From: Luteibaculum oceani
Lineage (GTDB): Bacteria; Bacteroidota; Bacteroidia; Flavobacteriales_D; Luteibaculaceae
DNA length: 64,000 bases
Direction of reading: 5' to 3'
Assembly (NCBI RefSeq): GCF_007995015.1
Contig: NZ_VORB01000008.1
Location: 100,265-164,264, forward strand
Shown here: piece after piece, positions 56,240 to 64,000 of the stretch
Position numbering within the stretch: the stretch's first letter is position 1
How the letters are laid out: each line of letters begins with the position of its first letter
Made by a program: the position numbers and the translations under genes
Notes under the pieces: model-generated
Database searches by the model: none
What the model was told of the DNA's origin: nothing
Seen by the model: the letters and a program-made list of their open reading frames with translations, nothing else

Positions 56240-56268
56240 AAAAAACCCGGCTTGAGCCGGGTTTTATA
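56240..56268 (-). terminator. Bidirectional terminator between the barrel gene and the M1 peptidase
   Basis: A perfect 8-bp stem (56244-56251 with 56256-56263, 4-base loop) is followed by T-rich sequence on both strands. It ends the minus-strand peptidase gene and probably also the plus-strand barrel gene. Confidence 0.8.
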
Positions 56269-56287
56269 GTTTATAAAGACTTCAATC

Positions 56288-58594
56288 TTACCACTTCTTG
56301 CCCGCTCTTTTGTAGCGTTGCATTTCATTTTCAGACGATCTGTTGTACTCATACAGATCAAACTTAGAAGGAAGCACTCTTTTTGGCCAGTAGTTGTTTT
56401 CCACATCGGTATCTGCAGTTTGCAACCTTGGATCTACTATTACTTCCTTTAACTCCTTATCAAAGATGAAGACTTTAGTGATTACCTCACTATCGAATCT
56501 CCAAATCTCTGCAGGCAGTGTTCTGCTTTCCACCGAACCATCCTTAAATTTAAAGTCAAGGATAATTGGCATAGGAATGCCTCCTATATTTCTAAATTTA
56601 AGCTCGTAGAAATTGTCCTTAGAATTAAGCATTTCTTTTTGCTCGGCATCTAAACCAGAAAGGTATTTCTTGTACTCCTCTTCATCCAGTTTATTTGGCT
56701 TTTTATAATCTACTTGCGTATAAAAGTCTTCTAACCCTTTATCTCTTTCGATATATACGGTCTCTAAATCCTTTTTATTTCGCTCTTTAGAGATATCATA
56801 ATCCTCCCCTTTACTCTGCTCAAACGCATATTCTTTAGATGGATTTTTAGAATTAATCTGATACCATTTAACATCCTCTAGTGCAATATCCACATGGTCG
56901 GTTTCGTAGAACCATGCTCTCCAAAACCAATCGAGATCGGTACCTGAAGCATCTTCCATTGTGCGGAAGAAATCTGCAGGTTCTGGATGCTTAAACATCC
57001 ACCTTTGCGCGTAAGTCTTAAATGCAAAATCGAACAACTCCCTTCCTAAAATAGTTTCCCTCAGGATATTCAGCGCTGTAGCTGGTTTTCCATAAGCGTT
57101 ATTCCCAAATTGGAATATACTTTCGGAGTTGGTCATGATCGGAGAAATTCTATCCTTAGAGCCACTCATGTAATCTACTATCTTACTTGCAGGACCTCTT
57201 CTAGACGGATAATCTCTCTGGAACTCTTGCTCGGTAAGGTACTGTAGGAACGTATTTAATCCCTCATCCATCCAAGTCCATTGGCGCTCATCTGAATTCA
57301 CAATCATAGGGAAATAGTTATGCCCAACTTCGTGGATAATCACTCCTATCATTCCGTATTTCATGCGCTCACTGTAGGTGCCATCCTTTTCTGGTCTACC
57401 GTAGTTAAAGCAAATCATTGGATACTCCATACCAATTTGCTTGGAGTGAACCGATATTGCTGCTGGATAAGGATAATCGAAGGTATGTTTGCTATATACG
57501 TTAAGGGTGTGCGCAACAACTTTGGTAGAATACTTTTCCCAAAGTGGATTTCCCTCTTTTGGGTAGTAAGACATCGCCATTACCGTTCTGTCACCAAACT
57601 TAACTGCCATAGCATCCCATAAGAACTTTCTAGATGTAGCAAAAGCAAAATCTCTAACGTTTTCAGCCTTGTAATGCCAGGTTTTAGTACTAGAAGATTT
57701 CGATTTTTCCGCCGCTCTAGCTTCTTTCTCCGTAACTATCATTACTGGCTCTACCGTACTCTGCTGAGCCTTTTTCCATCTTTCTTTTTGTGTGCTGGTT
57801 AAAACCTCATCCACATTTTGCAACATTCCAGTTGCTCCCAAAACGTGATCAGCAGGAACTGTTATGCGCACGTCGTAATTTCCAAAGGTTAAAGTAAATT
57901 CACCTCTTCCTAAAAACTGTTTGTTTTGCCATCCCTCGTAGTCTGTGTACAAACACATTCTCGGATAGAATTGTGCTATGGTAAACAGGTAGTTATCATC
58001 CTCCTCGAAATACTCCATTCCCGAACGACCACCTATTTTCATTCTATCATTGATGTTGTACCACCATTTAATATTCAAACGAATTTTTTCTCCTGGTTTA
58101 AGGGGTTGATCAAGATCTACACGCATCATGGTTCTGTTGATGGTGTATTTCATATCTCCACCATTTTCATCGCGTACCCAATCAATTTTAAAACCACCAT
58201 CGAACCATGGCTCCATATTTTTAATACTCGCGAAAGATTCCTTTGAGTTAATGGATGAAGTACTGGTTTTGTATGTATCTGAATCTTTAGCCCTTACATT
58301 CTGATCTAACTGTATCCACAGATACTCAAGTGCATCTGGAGATTGATTGTAATAAGTTATTTCCTCATTCCCATAAATTCGTTGCTTCGCCTCGTCTAGC
58401 TTTATCTCCATGCTGTAGTCTGCACGCTGTTGCCAGTACTCATGGCCAGGTGCTCCAGCAGCATTTCTGTAGGTATTTGGAGTAGGAAGGGCTGTACCCA
58501 GTTGTTGAAATGAATTGGTTACTTTTTCCTGGGATGCCAGTCCTAATACCAGGAAAATGCTCAACCCGAAAATGGTAAGGTTCTTCAATCGCAT
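56288..58594 (-). CDS. M1 family metalloaminopeptidase
   Basis: This 768-residue protein has a signal peptide (LTIFGLSIFLVLGLASQ), an N-terminal beta saddle domain and the M1 catalytic domain with the zinc site HEVGHN (His421, His425) and the third ligand region MDEGLNTF about 20 residues on. M1 enzymes remove N-terminal residues from peptides. A signal peptide and the Bacteroidota context suggest a periplasmic or outer-surface site. A GxMEN substrate motif is not obvious: the corresponding place reads IGMEYPMI. The promoter may include TAAATTCG at 58605-58612. Confidence 0.9.
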   Translation of the reverse strand: MRLKNLTIFGLSIFLVLGLASQEKVTNSFQQLGTALPTPNTYRNAAGAPGHEYWQQRADYSMEIKLDEAKQRIYGNEEITYYNQSPDALEYLWIQLDQNVRAKDSDTYKTSTSSINSKESFASIKNMEPWFDGGFKIDWVRDENGGDMKYTINRTMMRVDLDQPLKPGEKIRLNIKWWYNINDRMKIGGRSGMEYFEEDDNYLFTIAQFYPRMCLYTDYEGWQNKQFLGRGEFTLTFGNYDVRITVPADHVLGATGMLQNVDEVLTSTQKERWKKAQQSTVEPVMIVTEKEARAAEKSKSSSTKTWHYKAENVRDFAFATSRKFLWDAMAVKFGDRTVMAMSYYPKEGNPLWEKYSTKVVAHTLNVYSKHTFDYPYPAAISVHSKQIGMEYPMICFNYGRPEKDGTYSERMKYGMIGVIIHEVGHNYFPMIVNSDERQWTWMDEGLNTFLQYLTEQEFQRDYPSRRGPASKIVDYMSGSKDRISPIMTNSESIFQFGNNAYGKPATALNILRETILGRELFDFAFKTYAQRWMFKHPEPADFFRTMEDASGTDLDWFWRAWFYETDHVDIALEDVKWYQINSKNPSKEYAFEQSKGEDYDISKERNKKDLETVYIERDKGLEDFYTQVDYKKPNKLDEEEYKKYLSGLDAEQKEMLNSKDNFYELKFRNIGGIPMPIILDFKFKDGSVESRTLPAEIWRFDSEVITKVFIFDKELKEVIVDPRLQTADTDVENNYWPKRVLPSKFDLYEYNRSSENEMQRYKRAGKKW

Positions 58595-58712
58595 AGATTT
58601 TATTTTAAAGGCGCGAATTTAAAATCTTAAATGCCTCCAACTCGAAAATTTTGCCAAAAGGATTTCCAAATCTTGTAGCTCTATGGTTTCCTTAATAGCT
58701 TTACCACCACTT

Positions 58713-59234
58713 ATGAAAGCTAAGTTTACTTTACCCGTCTCATTTACCCTCCTTCTAATTTGGATTATTTGTTCCTCTTTTAGTCACCCCTTTCACGTTA
58801 GTGTTAGTCTCTTAGATGCTGATTTTCAAAACAAAAGGATAAAATGCACTCACAAAATTTTTGTCGACGACTTAGAAAAGGGATTGGCTTTGGCCTTTAA
58901 TAAAAGTATCAAACTGACGAAAAAAACTATCACTTCCGAGGATACCCAAAAACATTTAGAATCCTACTTACAATCAAACTTTAAGATTAGGTTTAAAGAT
59001 GAGATGCTACCCCAATGGGTGGGCTGTGAAATTGAAAATGATTTAATCTGGGTTTATGTGGCTTATGAAGCTAAGGAGAAATGGGTGGAAACTTTAGAAG
59101 TAAAAAACAACCTTCTATTTAACACCTATAGCGACCAGTTAAACATCGTTCACTTTGAATATAGCGGAGAGAAGTACACTCAACATTTTAACCAAAAGGT
59201 AAAGGATTTTGCTCCTTTAAAAACGCATGACTAA
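58713..59234 (+). CDS. DUF6702 family protein
   Basis: The ATG at 58713 gives a signal peptide (MKAKFTLPVSFTLLLIWIIC). An ATG ten codons earlier is possible. The 173-residue protein shows HPFHVSVSLLDADF and KCTHKIFVDDLEKGLALAF, characteristic of DUF6702. Its function is unknown, although such proteins often sit near M1 peptidases in flavobacteria, as here. It overlaps the nth gene by eight bases. Confidence 0.82.
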   Translation: MKAKFTLPVSFTLLLIWIICSSFSHPFHVSVSLLDADFQNKRIKCTHKIFVDDLEKGLALAFNKSIKLTKKTITSEDTQKHLESYLQSNFKIRFKDEMLPQWVGCEIENDLIWVYVAYEAKEKWVETLEVKNNLLFNTYSDQLNIVHFEYSGEKYTQHFNQKVKDFAPLKTHD

Positions 59235-59859
59235 GAAAGAAAAAGCCGCATTTATAGTAGATAAGTTGGAGCAACTCTATCCAGAAACTCCAGTACCTTT
59301 AGACCATAAGGACCCATATACATTATTAATCGCCGTCTTACTTTCGGCGCAATGTACAGACGAACGAGTAAATCAGGTAACTCCTTATTTATGGGAATTA
59401 GCTGACAATCCCTTTGATATGGCCAAGCAAACTCAAGAGGATATCAAAGCAATAATTCGTCCTTGCGGGCTTTCTCCTCGAAAATCTGCGGCTATTCTGG
59501 AGCTTTCTAAAATCCTAGTAAAAAAATATAATGGTGAGGTTCCCCAATCTTTCGATGCCTTAGAAGAACTACCAGGTGTTGGTCATAAAACCGCCTCCGT
59601 GGTTATGGCGCAAGCATTCAATGTACCCGCCTTCCCGGTAGATACACATATACATAGATTACTTTACCGATGGACCATTAGTACAGGCAAATCGGTGGAA
59701 AAAACCGAAGCGGACGCAAAAAAGATTTTTCCAAAAGAGTTATGGAACAAACTGCATTTGCAGATTATATTCTATGGAAGAGAATACTGCAAAGCACGCG
59801 GACATAATCCAAATGATTGCCCCATTTGTTCTGCCATTGGTAGAAAGAATATGAAATAA
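59227..59859 (+). CDS. nth: Endonuclease III (DNA glycosylase/AP lyase)
   Basis: This 210-residue base-excision-repair enzyme removes oxidised pyrimidines. The helix-hairpin-helix LPGVGHKTASVV carries the catalytic Lys, and the catalytic Asp lies in FPVDTHIHRL. The C-terminus has only three cysteines (CKARGHNPNDCPIC) in unusual spacing, so a normal 4Fe-4S cluster is unlikely. It overlaps the DUF6702 gene by eight bases. Confidence 0.93.
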   Translation: MTKKEKAAFIVDKLEQLYPETPVPLDHKDPYTLLIAVLLSAQCTDERVNQVTPYLWELADNPFDMAKQTQEDIKAIIRPCGLSPRKSAAILELSKILVKKYNGEVPQSFDALEELPGVGHKTASVVMAQAFNVPAFPVDTHIHRLLYRWTISTGKSVEKTEADAKKIFPKELWNKLHLQIIFYGREYCKARGHNPNDCPICSAIGRKNMK

Positions 59860-59883
59860 AAAATCCCGGTAAAACCGGGATTT
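59858..59883 (-). terminator. Terminator serving the small gene and nth
   Basis: A 10-bp perfect stem (59861-59870 with 59874-59883) with a 3-base loop lies between the two convergent genes. The T-run is better on the minus strand. Confidence 0.75.
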
Positions 59884-59886
59884 CAA

Positions 59887-60045
59887 TTAATTTTTAATGA
59901 TGGGCGCATCAAAATGAATGCGCTTGAAAACTTGGGTATCAACAGACCTACTATAGCTTTTTAAAAAATTAAGTGTTTTACTTTTAGGTGACACTCCACT
60001 ACCGTTTAACTCATTAATAAATTCAAAGGAAGTAGCATTATTCAT
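59887..60045 (-). CDS. Small hypothetical protein of 52 residues
   Basis: The frame is open upstream to 60072, but the promoter at 60075-60102 makes the ATG at 60045 the likely start. The protein reads MNNATSFEFINELNGSG, then KTLNFLKSYSRSVDTQVF. It has no signal peptide and no recognised domain. The good promoter and terminator support expression. It sits just after the sigma factor gene on the same strand. Confidence 0.6.
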   Translation of the reverse strand: MNNATSFEFINELNGSGVSPKSKTLNFLKSYSRSVDTQVFKRIHFDAPIIKN

Positions 60046-60074
60046 AGGCAATTTGTTTCCTATGAAACGCACCG

Positions 60075-60102
60075 CAAACGTACTTATTATTGAGGGCTCA
60101 AA
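60075..60102 (-). promoter_or_regulatory. Promoter of the 52-residue gene
   Basis: On the minus strand TTTG (60099-60102), a 16-base spacer and TACGTTTG (60075-60082) match the consensus. The upstream element lies inside the end of the sigma factor gene. Confidence 0.5.
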
Positions 60103-60668
60103 ATTATGTTGTGTTCCTTTATCATTTTCCTAATGTTTATTAGGGCATAACGCATTCTTCCTAAAGCAGTATTTATCGAAACTCCTGTATTTTCAGCAAT
60201 CTCTTTAAAACTCATATCCTGAAAGCAACGCATCTGAACCACCTCCTTTTGTTCCTCTGGTAATTGCTCCATAAGCTTTTTAACATCAGAGCCAATCTGA
60301 TCCATAACCAACTGATCTTCTACCGTTAACTCCTCCATGTCAAGCGTTGCAAAAATGTCGTAATCATCGCCACCCGATACCATACGCATTTTCTTTTCAC
60401 GTCTGAAATGATCTATTACCAGGTTATGTGCTATCCTACAAACCCAAGGCAAAAACTTACCCTCTTCGTTGTACCTGCCACTTTTTAACGTGCGAATTAC
60501 CTTCATAAAGGTTTCCTGAAATATATCTTCAGCCAATTCGCCGTCGTGAACCATAAAGTATATATTCTGGTATACCTTGGTTTTGTGACGTTCTAATAAA
60601 ATTTCGAATGCTTTTTCGTTTCCCTTTATATAATGAGAAACCAATACGTGATCGCTTTCCTGCAACAT
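60087..60668 (-). CDS. ECF-type RNA polymerase sigma factor
   Basis: The ATG at 60668 gives a 193-residue sigma factor starting MLQESDHVLVSHYIKG. A TTG at 60767 lies in the -7 box and is not used. Region 2 (AFEILLERHKTKVYQNIYF, LAEDIFQETFMKVIRTL) and region 4 (LPEEQKEVVQMRCFQDMSFKE, VSINTALGRMRYA) are clear. No anti-sigma factor is adjacent, and a leader of about 90 bases is predicted. Confidence 0.9.
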   Translation of the reverse strand: MLQESDHVLVSHYIKGNEKAFEILLERHKTKVYQNIYFMVHDGELAEDIFQETFMKVIRTLKSGRYNEEGKFLPWVCRIAHNLVIDHFRREKKMRMVSGGDDYDIFATLDMEELTVEDQLVMDQIGSDVKKLMEQLPEEQKEVVQMRCFQDMSFKEIAENTGVSINTALGRMRYALINIRKMIKEHNIILSPQ

Positions 60669-60764
60669 ACCCTTACTCTTTTGCAAACCAACACCGTTGG
60701 TCCTTGATTTATACTGATTTAAGAGTAAAAGTGTTTTATATGCAGAATTTTTGTTGGTGTTCCT

Positions 60765-60794
60765 CAAAGATACTTAAAAAATCTACTATGCAAA
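60765..60794 (-). promoter_or_regulatory. Promoter of the sigma factor gene
   Basis: On the minus strand TTTG (60791-60794), an 18-base spacer and TATCTTTG (60765-60772) match the consensus. Confidence 0.7.
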
Positions 60795-60883
60795 TCCGTT
60801 AACAACTTTTTTAGGATTAAAGACTCCTCTTTGACCGCTACATTTTGCATGATACCTATTTTTATAGCTTTAAATTTTACTGC

Positions 60884-63670
60884 GTGCAAAAGGCAAAAGA
60901 AGATTTCATCCATATAAAAGGAGCGAGAGTTCACAACCTTAAGAATGTTGATGTTAAAATTCCGAGAAATAGCTTTACAGTTATTACCGGGGTTTCTGGA
61001 TCAGGAAAATCTTCTCTTGCCTTCGATACTCTTTATGCTGAAGGCCAGCGTAGATATGTAGAGTCTTTGTCTTCTTATGCTAGACAGTTTTTAGGTCGAC
61101 TAGAAAAACCAGATGTTGACCAAATAAACGGCTTAAGCCCTGCTATCGCCATAGAACAAAAGGTTATTGCCAAAAACTCTAGGTCTACCGTTGCAACTAC
61201 CACAGAAATCTACGACTACCTAAAGCTTTTGTTTGCGAGAATTGGTGCCACCATATCCCCTATTTCTGGTCAACCGGTAAAACGGCATACAGTAGATGAT
61301 GTGATTGATTGCATAAAAAAATGTCCCTCCGAAAGCGCCATAAGTGTTCTGGCGCCCTTTCCCGAAAACGACAGACTGGCCTCGGAGCAACTAAAACTAT
61401 ATACCCAACAGGGTTTTGCAAGAATATATATTGTTAACCAGGGATTTCAGCGCATTGAAAGTGCCGAAGCAGACCAAATAAACAGCCTTACTACAGATAA
61501 ACTAAAACTCGCCGTAGATCGAATAAGATATAGCGAGGAAGATTTTGATCTCGCTCGCGTTACGGATGGAATAAACACCGCATTTTTCGAAGGGCACGGC
61601 AAATGCGAGTTACTAATTGAAACTCCCAAAGGAAAAGAAGAATGGGAGGAATTCTCCAACAAATTTGAGTTAGATGGGATGACTTTCGAGGAGCCTAGCG
61701 AAGCCTTTTTCTCTTTTAACAATCCCTACGGTGCCTGCGGTTCTTGTGAAGGATTTGGAAGCATAATCGGTATAGATCCAGAACTGGTAATCCCCGACCC
61801 AGAATTATCCGTTTACAACGATGCCATCGCATGTTGGCGGGGGGATAAAATGGGCGAATGGAAAGACCAACTTATAAGGTCTGCTTCAGAATTTAACTTC
61901 CCAATACACCGACCCATAAATGAGTTAAGCGAAAAGGAGTATGAGCTGCTTTGGAATGGGAACAAGCATTTTAAAGGATTAAATCGCTTTTTTAAATACC
62001 TAGAAGAAAAGTCCTATAAAATTCAATACCGCGTAATGCTGAGTCGTTACCGCGGCAAAACACTGTGCCCAGACTGTAAAGGATCGAGAATTAGAAAGGA
62101 TGCTGCTTATGTAAAAATTGCAGGGAAATCCATCCAGGAAATCCTGAATTTGCCAGTCTCTAAGGCAAAGGACTTCTTTTCTACCCTCGAATTGAGCGAA
62201 TACGAAAGACAAGTTTCAGATCGCCTATTGGTAGAAATTAATAATCGTTTGACCTTTTTAAGCGATGTAGGTCTTTCCTACCTAACCCTAGATCGTTTGG
62301 CAAATACCTTGTCTGGGGGAGAATCGCAGCGCATAAATTTAGCCACGTCATTAGGTAGTAGTTTGGTGGGATCTACTTATATACTAGACGAACCCAGTAT
62401 AGGCTTGCATCCACGCGATACTGAAAACTTAATAGGCGTTTTAAAAAGATTACAGAAACTGGGGAATACCGTTGTGGTTGTTGAGCACGACAAGGAAATA
62501 ATGCGCCAGGCGGATTACCTAGTAGATATGGGACCATTAGCAGGATCTAATGGCGGTGAAGTATGTTTTCAGGGGGATTTAAAAGCATTGGTTAAAAGCA
62601 GTACTCTAACCGCAAAATATTTATCCGGAAAGGAAAAATTAGAATCTGAACAAACCAAAGCCGAAAGCAAAAAGCACATAGAAATAGTAGGCGCACGAGA
62701 ACATAACTTAAAGAATATAGACGCAAAATTTCCTATTAACCGATTTAGCGTGGTAACGGGAGTTTCAGGATCTGGAAAATCCACTCTAATCGGGGATATT
62801 TTATATCCTGCTGCTACCCGTGAAAAAGGTCTGGGTGGAAAAAAGCCCGGAAAGCACAAAGAAATTAAGGGGTTACAACATATTACTCAAATAGAATATG
62901 TGGATCAAAACCCTATTGGTAAAAGCTCTAGATCTAACCCGGTTACCTACGTAAAAGCCTTTGACGAAATAAGGAATTTGTTTGCCGGACTTCCTGCCTC
63001 TAAAACTCAAGGATTTAAGTCCGCTCATTTCTCCTTTAATGTTCCTGGTGGACGGTGCGAGGAATGTGAGGGTGAAGGGTATATTAAGATAGAGATGCAG
63101 TTTATGGCGGATGTGCAGCTTACTTGTGAAAGTTGTAAGGGGAAACGCTATAAAGACGATGTTTTAGATGTTCGTTATCAAGATCACAGTATATACGACA
63201 TCCTAAACAGCACTATAGACGATGCCATAGCACTTTTTAGTTCTGATGAAAAAACTCGGGCTGCGAAGAAGATTGTAGATAAACTTACTCCTCTGCAACA
63301 GGTTGGATTGGGTTACTTAAAATTGGGGCAATCTTCTAATACCTTATCAGGTGGAGAAGCTCAAAGAATTAAGCTCGCTTCCTTTTTAAGCAAAGGAAAC
63401 AGCAAAGAGAAAATCCTTTTTCTCTTTGACGAACCCACTACAGGTTTGCATTTTCACGACATCACCAATTTACTAAAGAGCTTTCGTTTGCTTTTAGCAG
63501 AAGGGCATACCATTATTTGCATAGAGCACAATTTGGATTTAATAAAACAAGCCGATTGGATAGTAGATATCGGTCCGGACGGAGGCGAAAACGGAGGGAA
63601 TTTAATGTTTCAAGGGGCAGTGAATGAGTTGCAGAACTGTAGGGAGTCTGTTACGGCGGGGTATCTTTAA
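60884..63670 (+). CDS. uvrA: UvrABC system protein A
   Basis: UvrA is the damage-recognition ATPase of nucleotide excision repair. I start it at the GTG at 60884. A TTG at 60845 would add 13 residues. The 928-residue protein has two ABC ATPase units with P-loops [18 protein letters not shown] and [14 protein letters not shown], signatures LSGGESQRI and LSGGEAQRI, and zinc modules (CGSCEGFG with [16 protein letters not shown] with CESCKGKR). It lies divergent from the sigma factor. Confidence 0.97.
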   Translation: MQKAKEDFIHIKGARVHNLKNVDVKIPRNSFTVITGVSGSGKSSLAFDTLYAEGQRRYVESLSSYARQFLGRLEKPDVDQINGLSPAIAIEQKVIAKNSRSTVATTTEIYDYLKLLFARIGATISPISGQPVKRHTVDDVIDCIKKCPSESAISVLAPFPENDRLASEQLKLYTQQGFARIYIVNQGFQRIESAEADQINSLTTDKLKLAVDRIRYSEEDFDLARVTDGINTAFFEGHGKCELLIETPKGKEEWEEFSNKFELDGMTFEEPSEAFFSFNNPYGACGSCEGFGSIIGIDPELVIPDPELSVYNDAIACWRGDKMGEWKDQLIRSASEFNFPIHRPINELSEKEYELLWNGNKHFKGLNRFFKYLEEKSYKIQYRVMLSRYRGKTLCPDCKGSRIRKDAAYVKIAGKSIQEILNLPVSKAKDFFSTLELSEYERQVSDRLLVEINNRLTFLSDVGLSYLTLDRLANTLSGGESQRINLATSLGSSLVGSTYILDEPSIGLHPRDTENLIGVLKRLQKLGNTVVVVEHDKEIMRQADYLVDMGPLAGSNGGEVCFQGDLKALVKSSTLTAKYLSGKEKLESEQTKAESKKHIEIVGAREHNLKNIDAKFPINRFSVVTGVSGSGKSTLIGDILYPAATREKGLGGKKPGKHKEIKGLQHITQIEYVDQNPIGKSSRSNPVTYVKAFDEIRNLFAGLPASKTQGFKSAHFSFNVPGGRCEECEGEGYIKIEMQFMADVQLTCESCKGKRYKDDVLDVRYQDHSIYDILNSTIDDAIALFSSDEKTRAAKKIVDKLTPLQQVGLGYLKLGQSSNTLSGGEAQRIKLASFLSKGNSKEKILFLFDEPTTGLHFHDITNLLKSFRLLLAEGHTIICIEHNLDLIKQADWIVDIGPDGGENGGNLMFQGAVNELQNCRESVTAGYL

Positions 63671-63884
63671 TTAACTCAGATTATTTTTTGTCACACCGAG
63701 TGATCATGCCCTAGCGTGATTGTATCGAGTTGCACCACAGATAACTCGGATTTACCCAGATTTATCAGATTAGGGATTAAGGATGAGGGATAATTGTGGT
63801 TCTGCGATAGCAAAATCTTGTCCTTGTTGATTCGCTTCACATTTCACATTATTCGAAGTAGACTGCCTGAGCAAAGTATAAAGC
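63671..63884. other. Intergenic sequence downstream of uvrA
   Basis: No gene is seen. It contains loosely repeated stretches of the TAACTCAGATT and AACTCGGATTT type and a TCAGATTAGGGATTAAGG-like string, which look like degenerate dispersed intergenic repeats. Confidence 0.4.
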
Positions 63885-63920
63885 AAAAAAAAACCCTGAC
63901 TACGAAGTAATCAGGGTTTT
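63885..63920 (-). terminator. Terminator of the rRNA operon
   Basis: On the minus strand a 10-bp stem (63890-63899 with 63911-63920), extended inside by three more pairs, is followed by a run of nine T. It lies about 10 bases after the end of the 5S rRNA. Confidence 0.85.
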
Positions 63921-63930
63921 AGATAAAAAG

Positions 63931-64000
63931 TGGCGGCGACATACTCTCCCGGTTGGTATACCAGTACCATCTGCGCTAGTGAGCTTAACTTCTCTGTTCG
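63931..64000 (-). rRNA. rrf: 5S ribosomal RNA, 3' part (continues past the window)
   Basis: Read on the minus strand, the sequence gives CGAACAGAGAAGTTAAGC, then GCGCAGATGGTACTG and GGGAGAGTATGTCGCCGCCA, the conserved loops and 3' end of bacteroidotal 5S rRNA. The 5' part lies outside, and a whole rrn operon probably follows. Confidence 0.93.

Noticed and set aside
1..64000. CRISPR array, tRNA genes, insertion sequences or phage genes
   Set aside because: I found no regularly spaced repeats, no clear tRNA cloverleaf or T-loop sequence, and no transposase, integrase or phage structural gene.

Overview
The window is about 64 kb of AT-rich chromosome from a member of the Bacteroidota, most likely Flavobacteriia. 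The evidence is consistent: a type IX secretion C-terminal tail, a TonB-dependent receptor of the outer-membrane-barrel family, typical flavobacterial families (DUF4920, DUF6702, DUF4842/LruC, DUF6428, DUF3817), and promoters of the TTTG-N19-TAnnTTTG type. All identifications come from reading the sequence and from knowledge of the families. No database search was run.

Layout. 1-10.4 kb is mostly core metabolism and information processing: the 3' part of uvrB, a secreted T9SS serine protease, a VWA-type membrane protein with an SPFH protein, fabG, sucD and mnmE. 10.4-31 kb is mixed accessory sequence: lipoproteins, a broken PAS sensor, a TonB-dependent barrel, a fatty acid desaturase, a small arsR/DUF6428/phosphatase operon without an efflux pump, a fasciclin protein, two paralogous LruC-domain lipoproteins and an MFS transporter broken by a stop codon. 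31-47 kb is an exopolysaccharide locus. A hybrid histidine kinase and a response regulator overlap a sugar transferase, followed by a half-size TolC-like protein, a Wzz-like chain-length protein, a Wzy-like polymerase and several glycosyltransferases, ending in a beta-helix protein. 47.7 kb holds a convincing promoter-hairpin-terminator unit that looks like a free-standing small RNA. 47.8-60.8 kb holds a TIGR04283-type glycosyltransferase with a barrel protein, an RND exporter, trmD, rplS, a frameshifted outer-membrane protein, an M1 aminopeptidase, nth and a sigma factor. The end holds uvrA and the 3' end of a 5S rRNA on the minus strand, which marks the tail of an rrn operon.

How genes work together. 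The main unit is the polysaccharide locus. Its genes overlap by up to a few tens of bases or are separated by about 8 bases, so sensing (hybrid kinase, receiver protein) and synthesis and export of the polymer are probably co-expressed. The sugar transferase has an N-terminal segment that resembles a degenerate receiver, and the Wzz protein ends in a degenerate kinase domain, so control may be through protein contacts and not through tyrosine phosphorylation.

Four genes are disrupted: two by in-frame stops (TAA at 12780, TGA at 27196) and two by apparent single-base frameshifts at or near homopolymers (12263-12270, about 56079). They may be true pseudogenes or sequence errors. Several apparent TTG starts lie inside -7 promoter boxes, and I moved those starts downstream.
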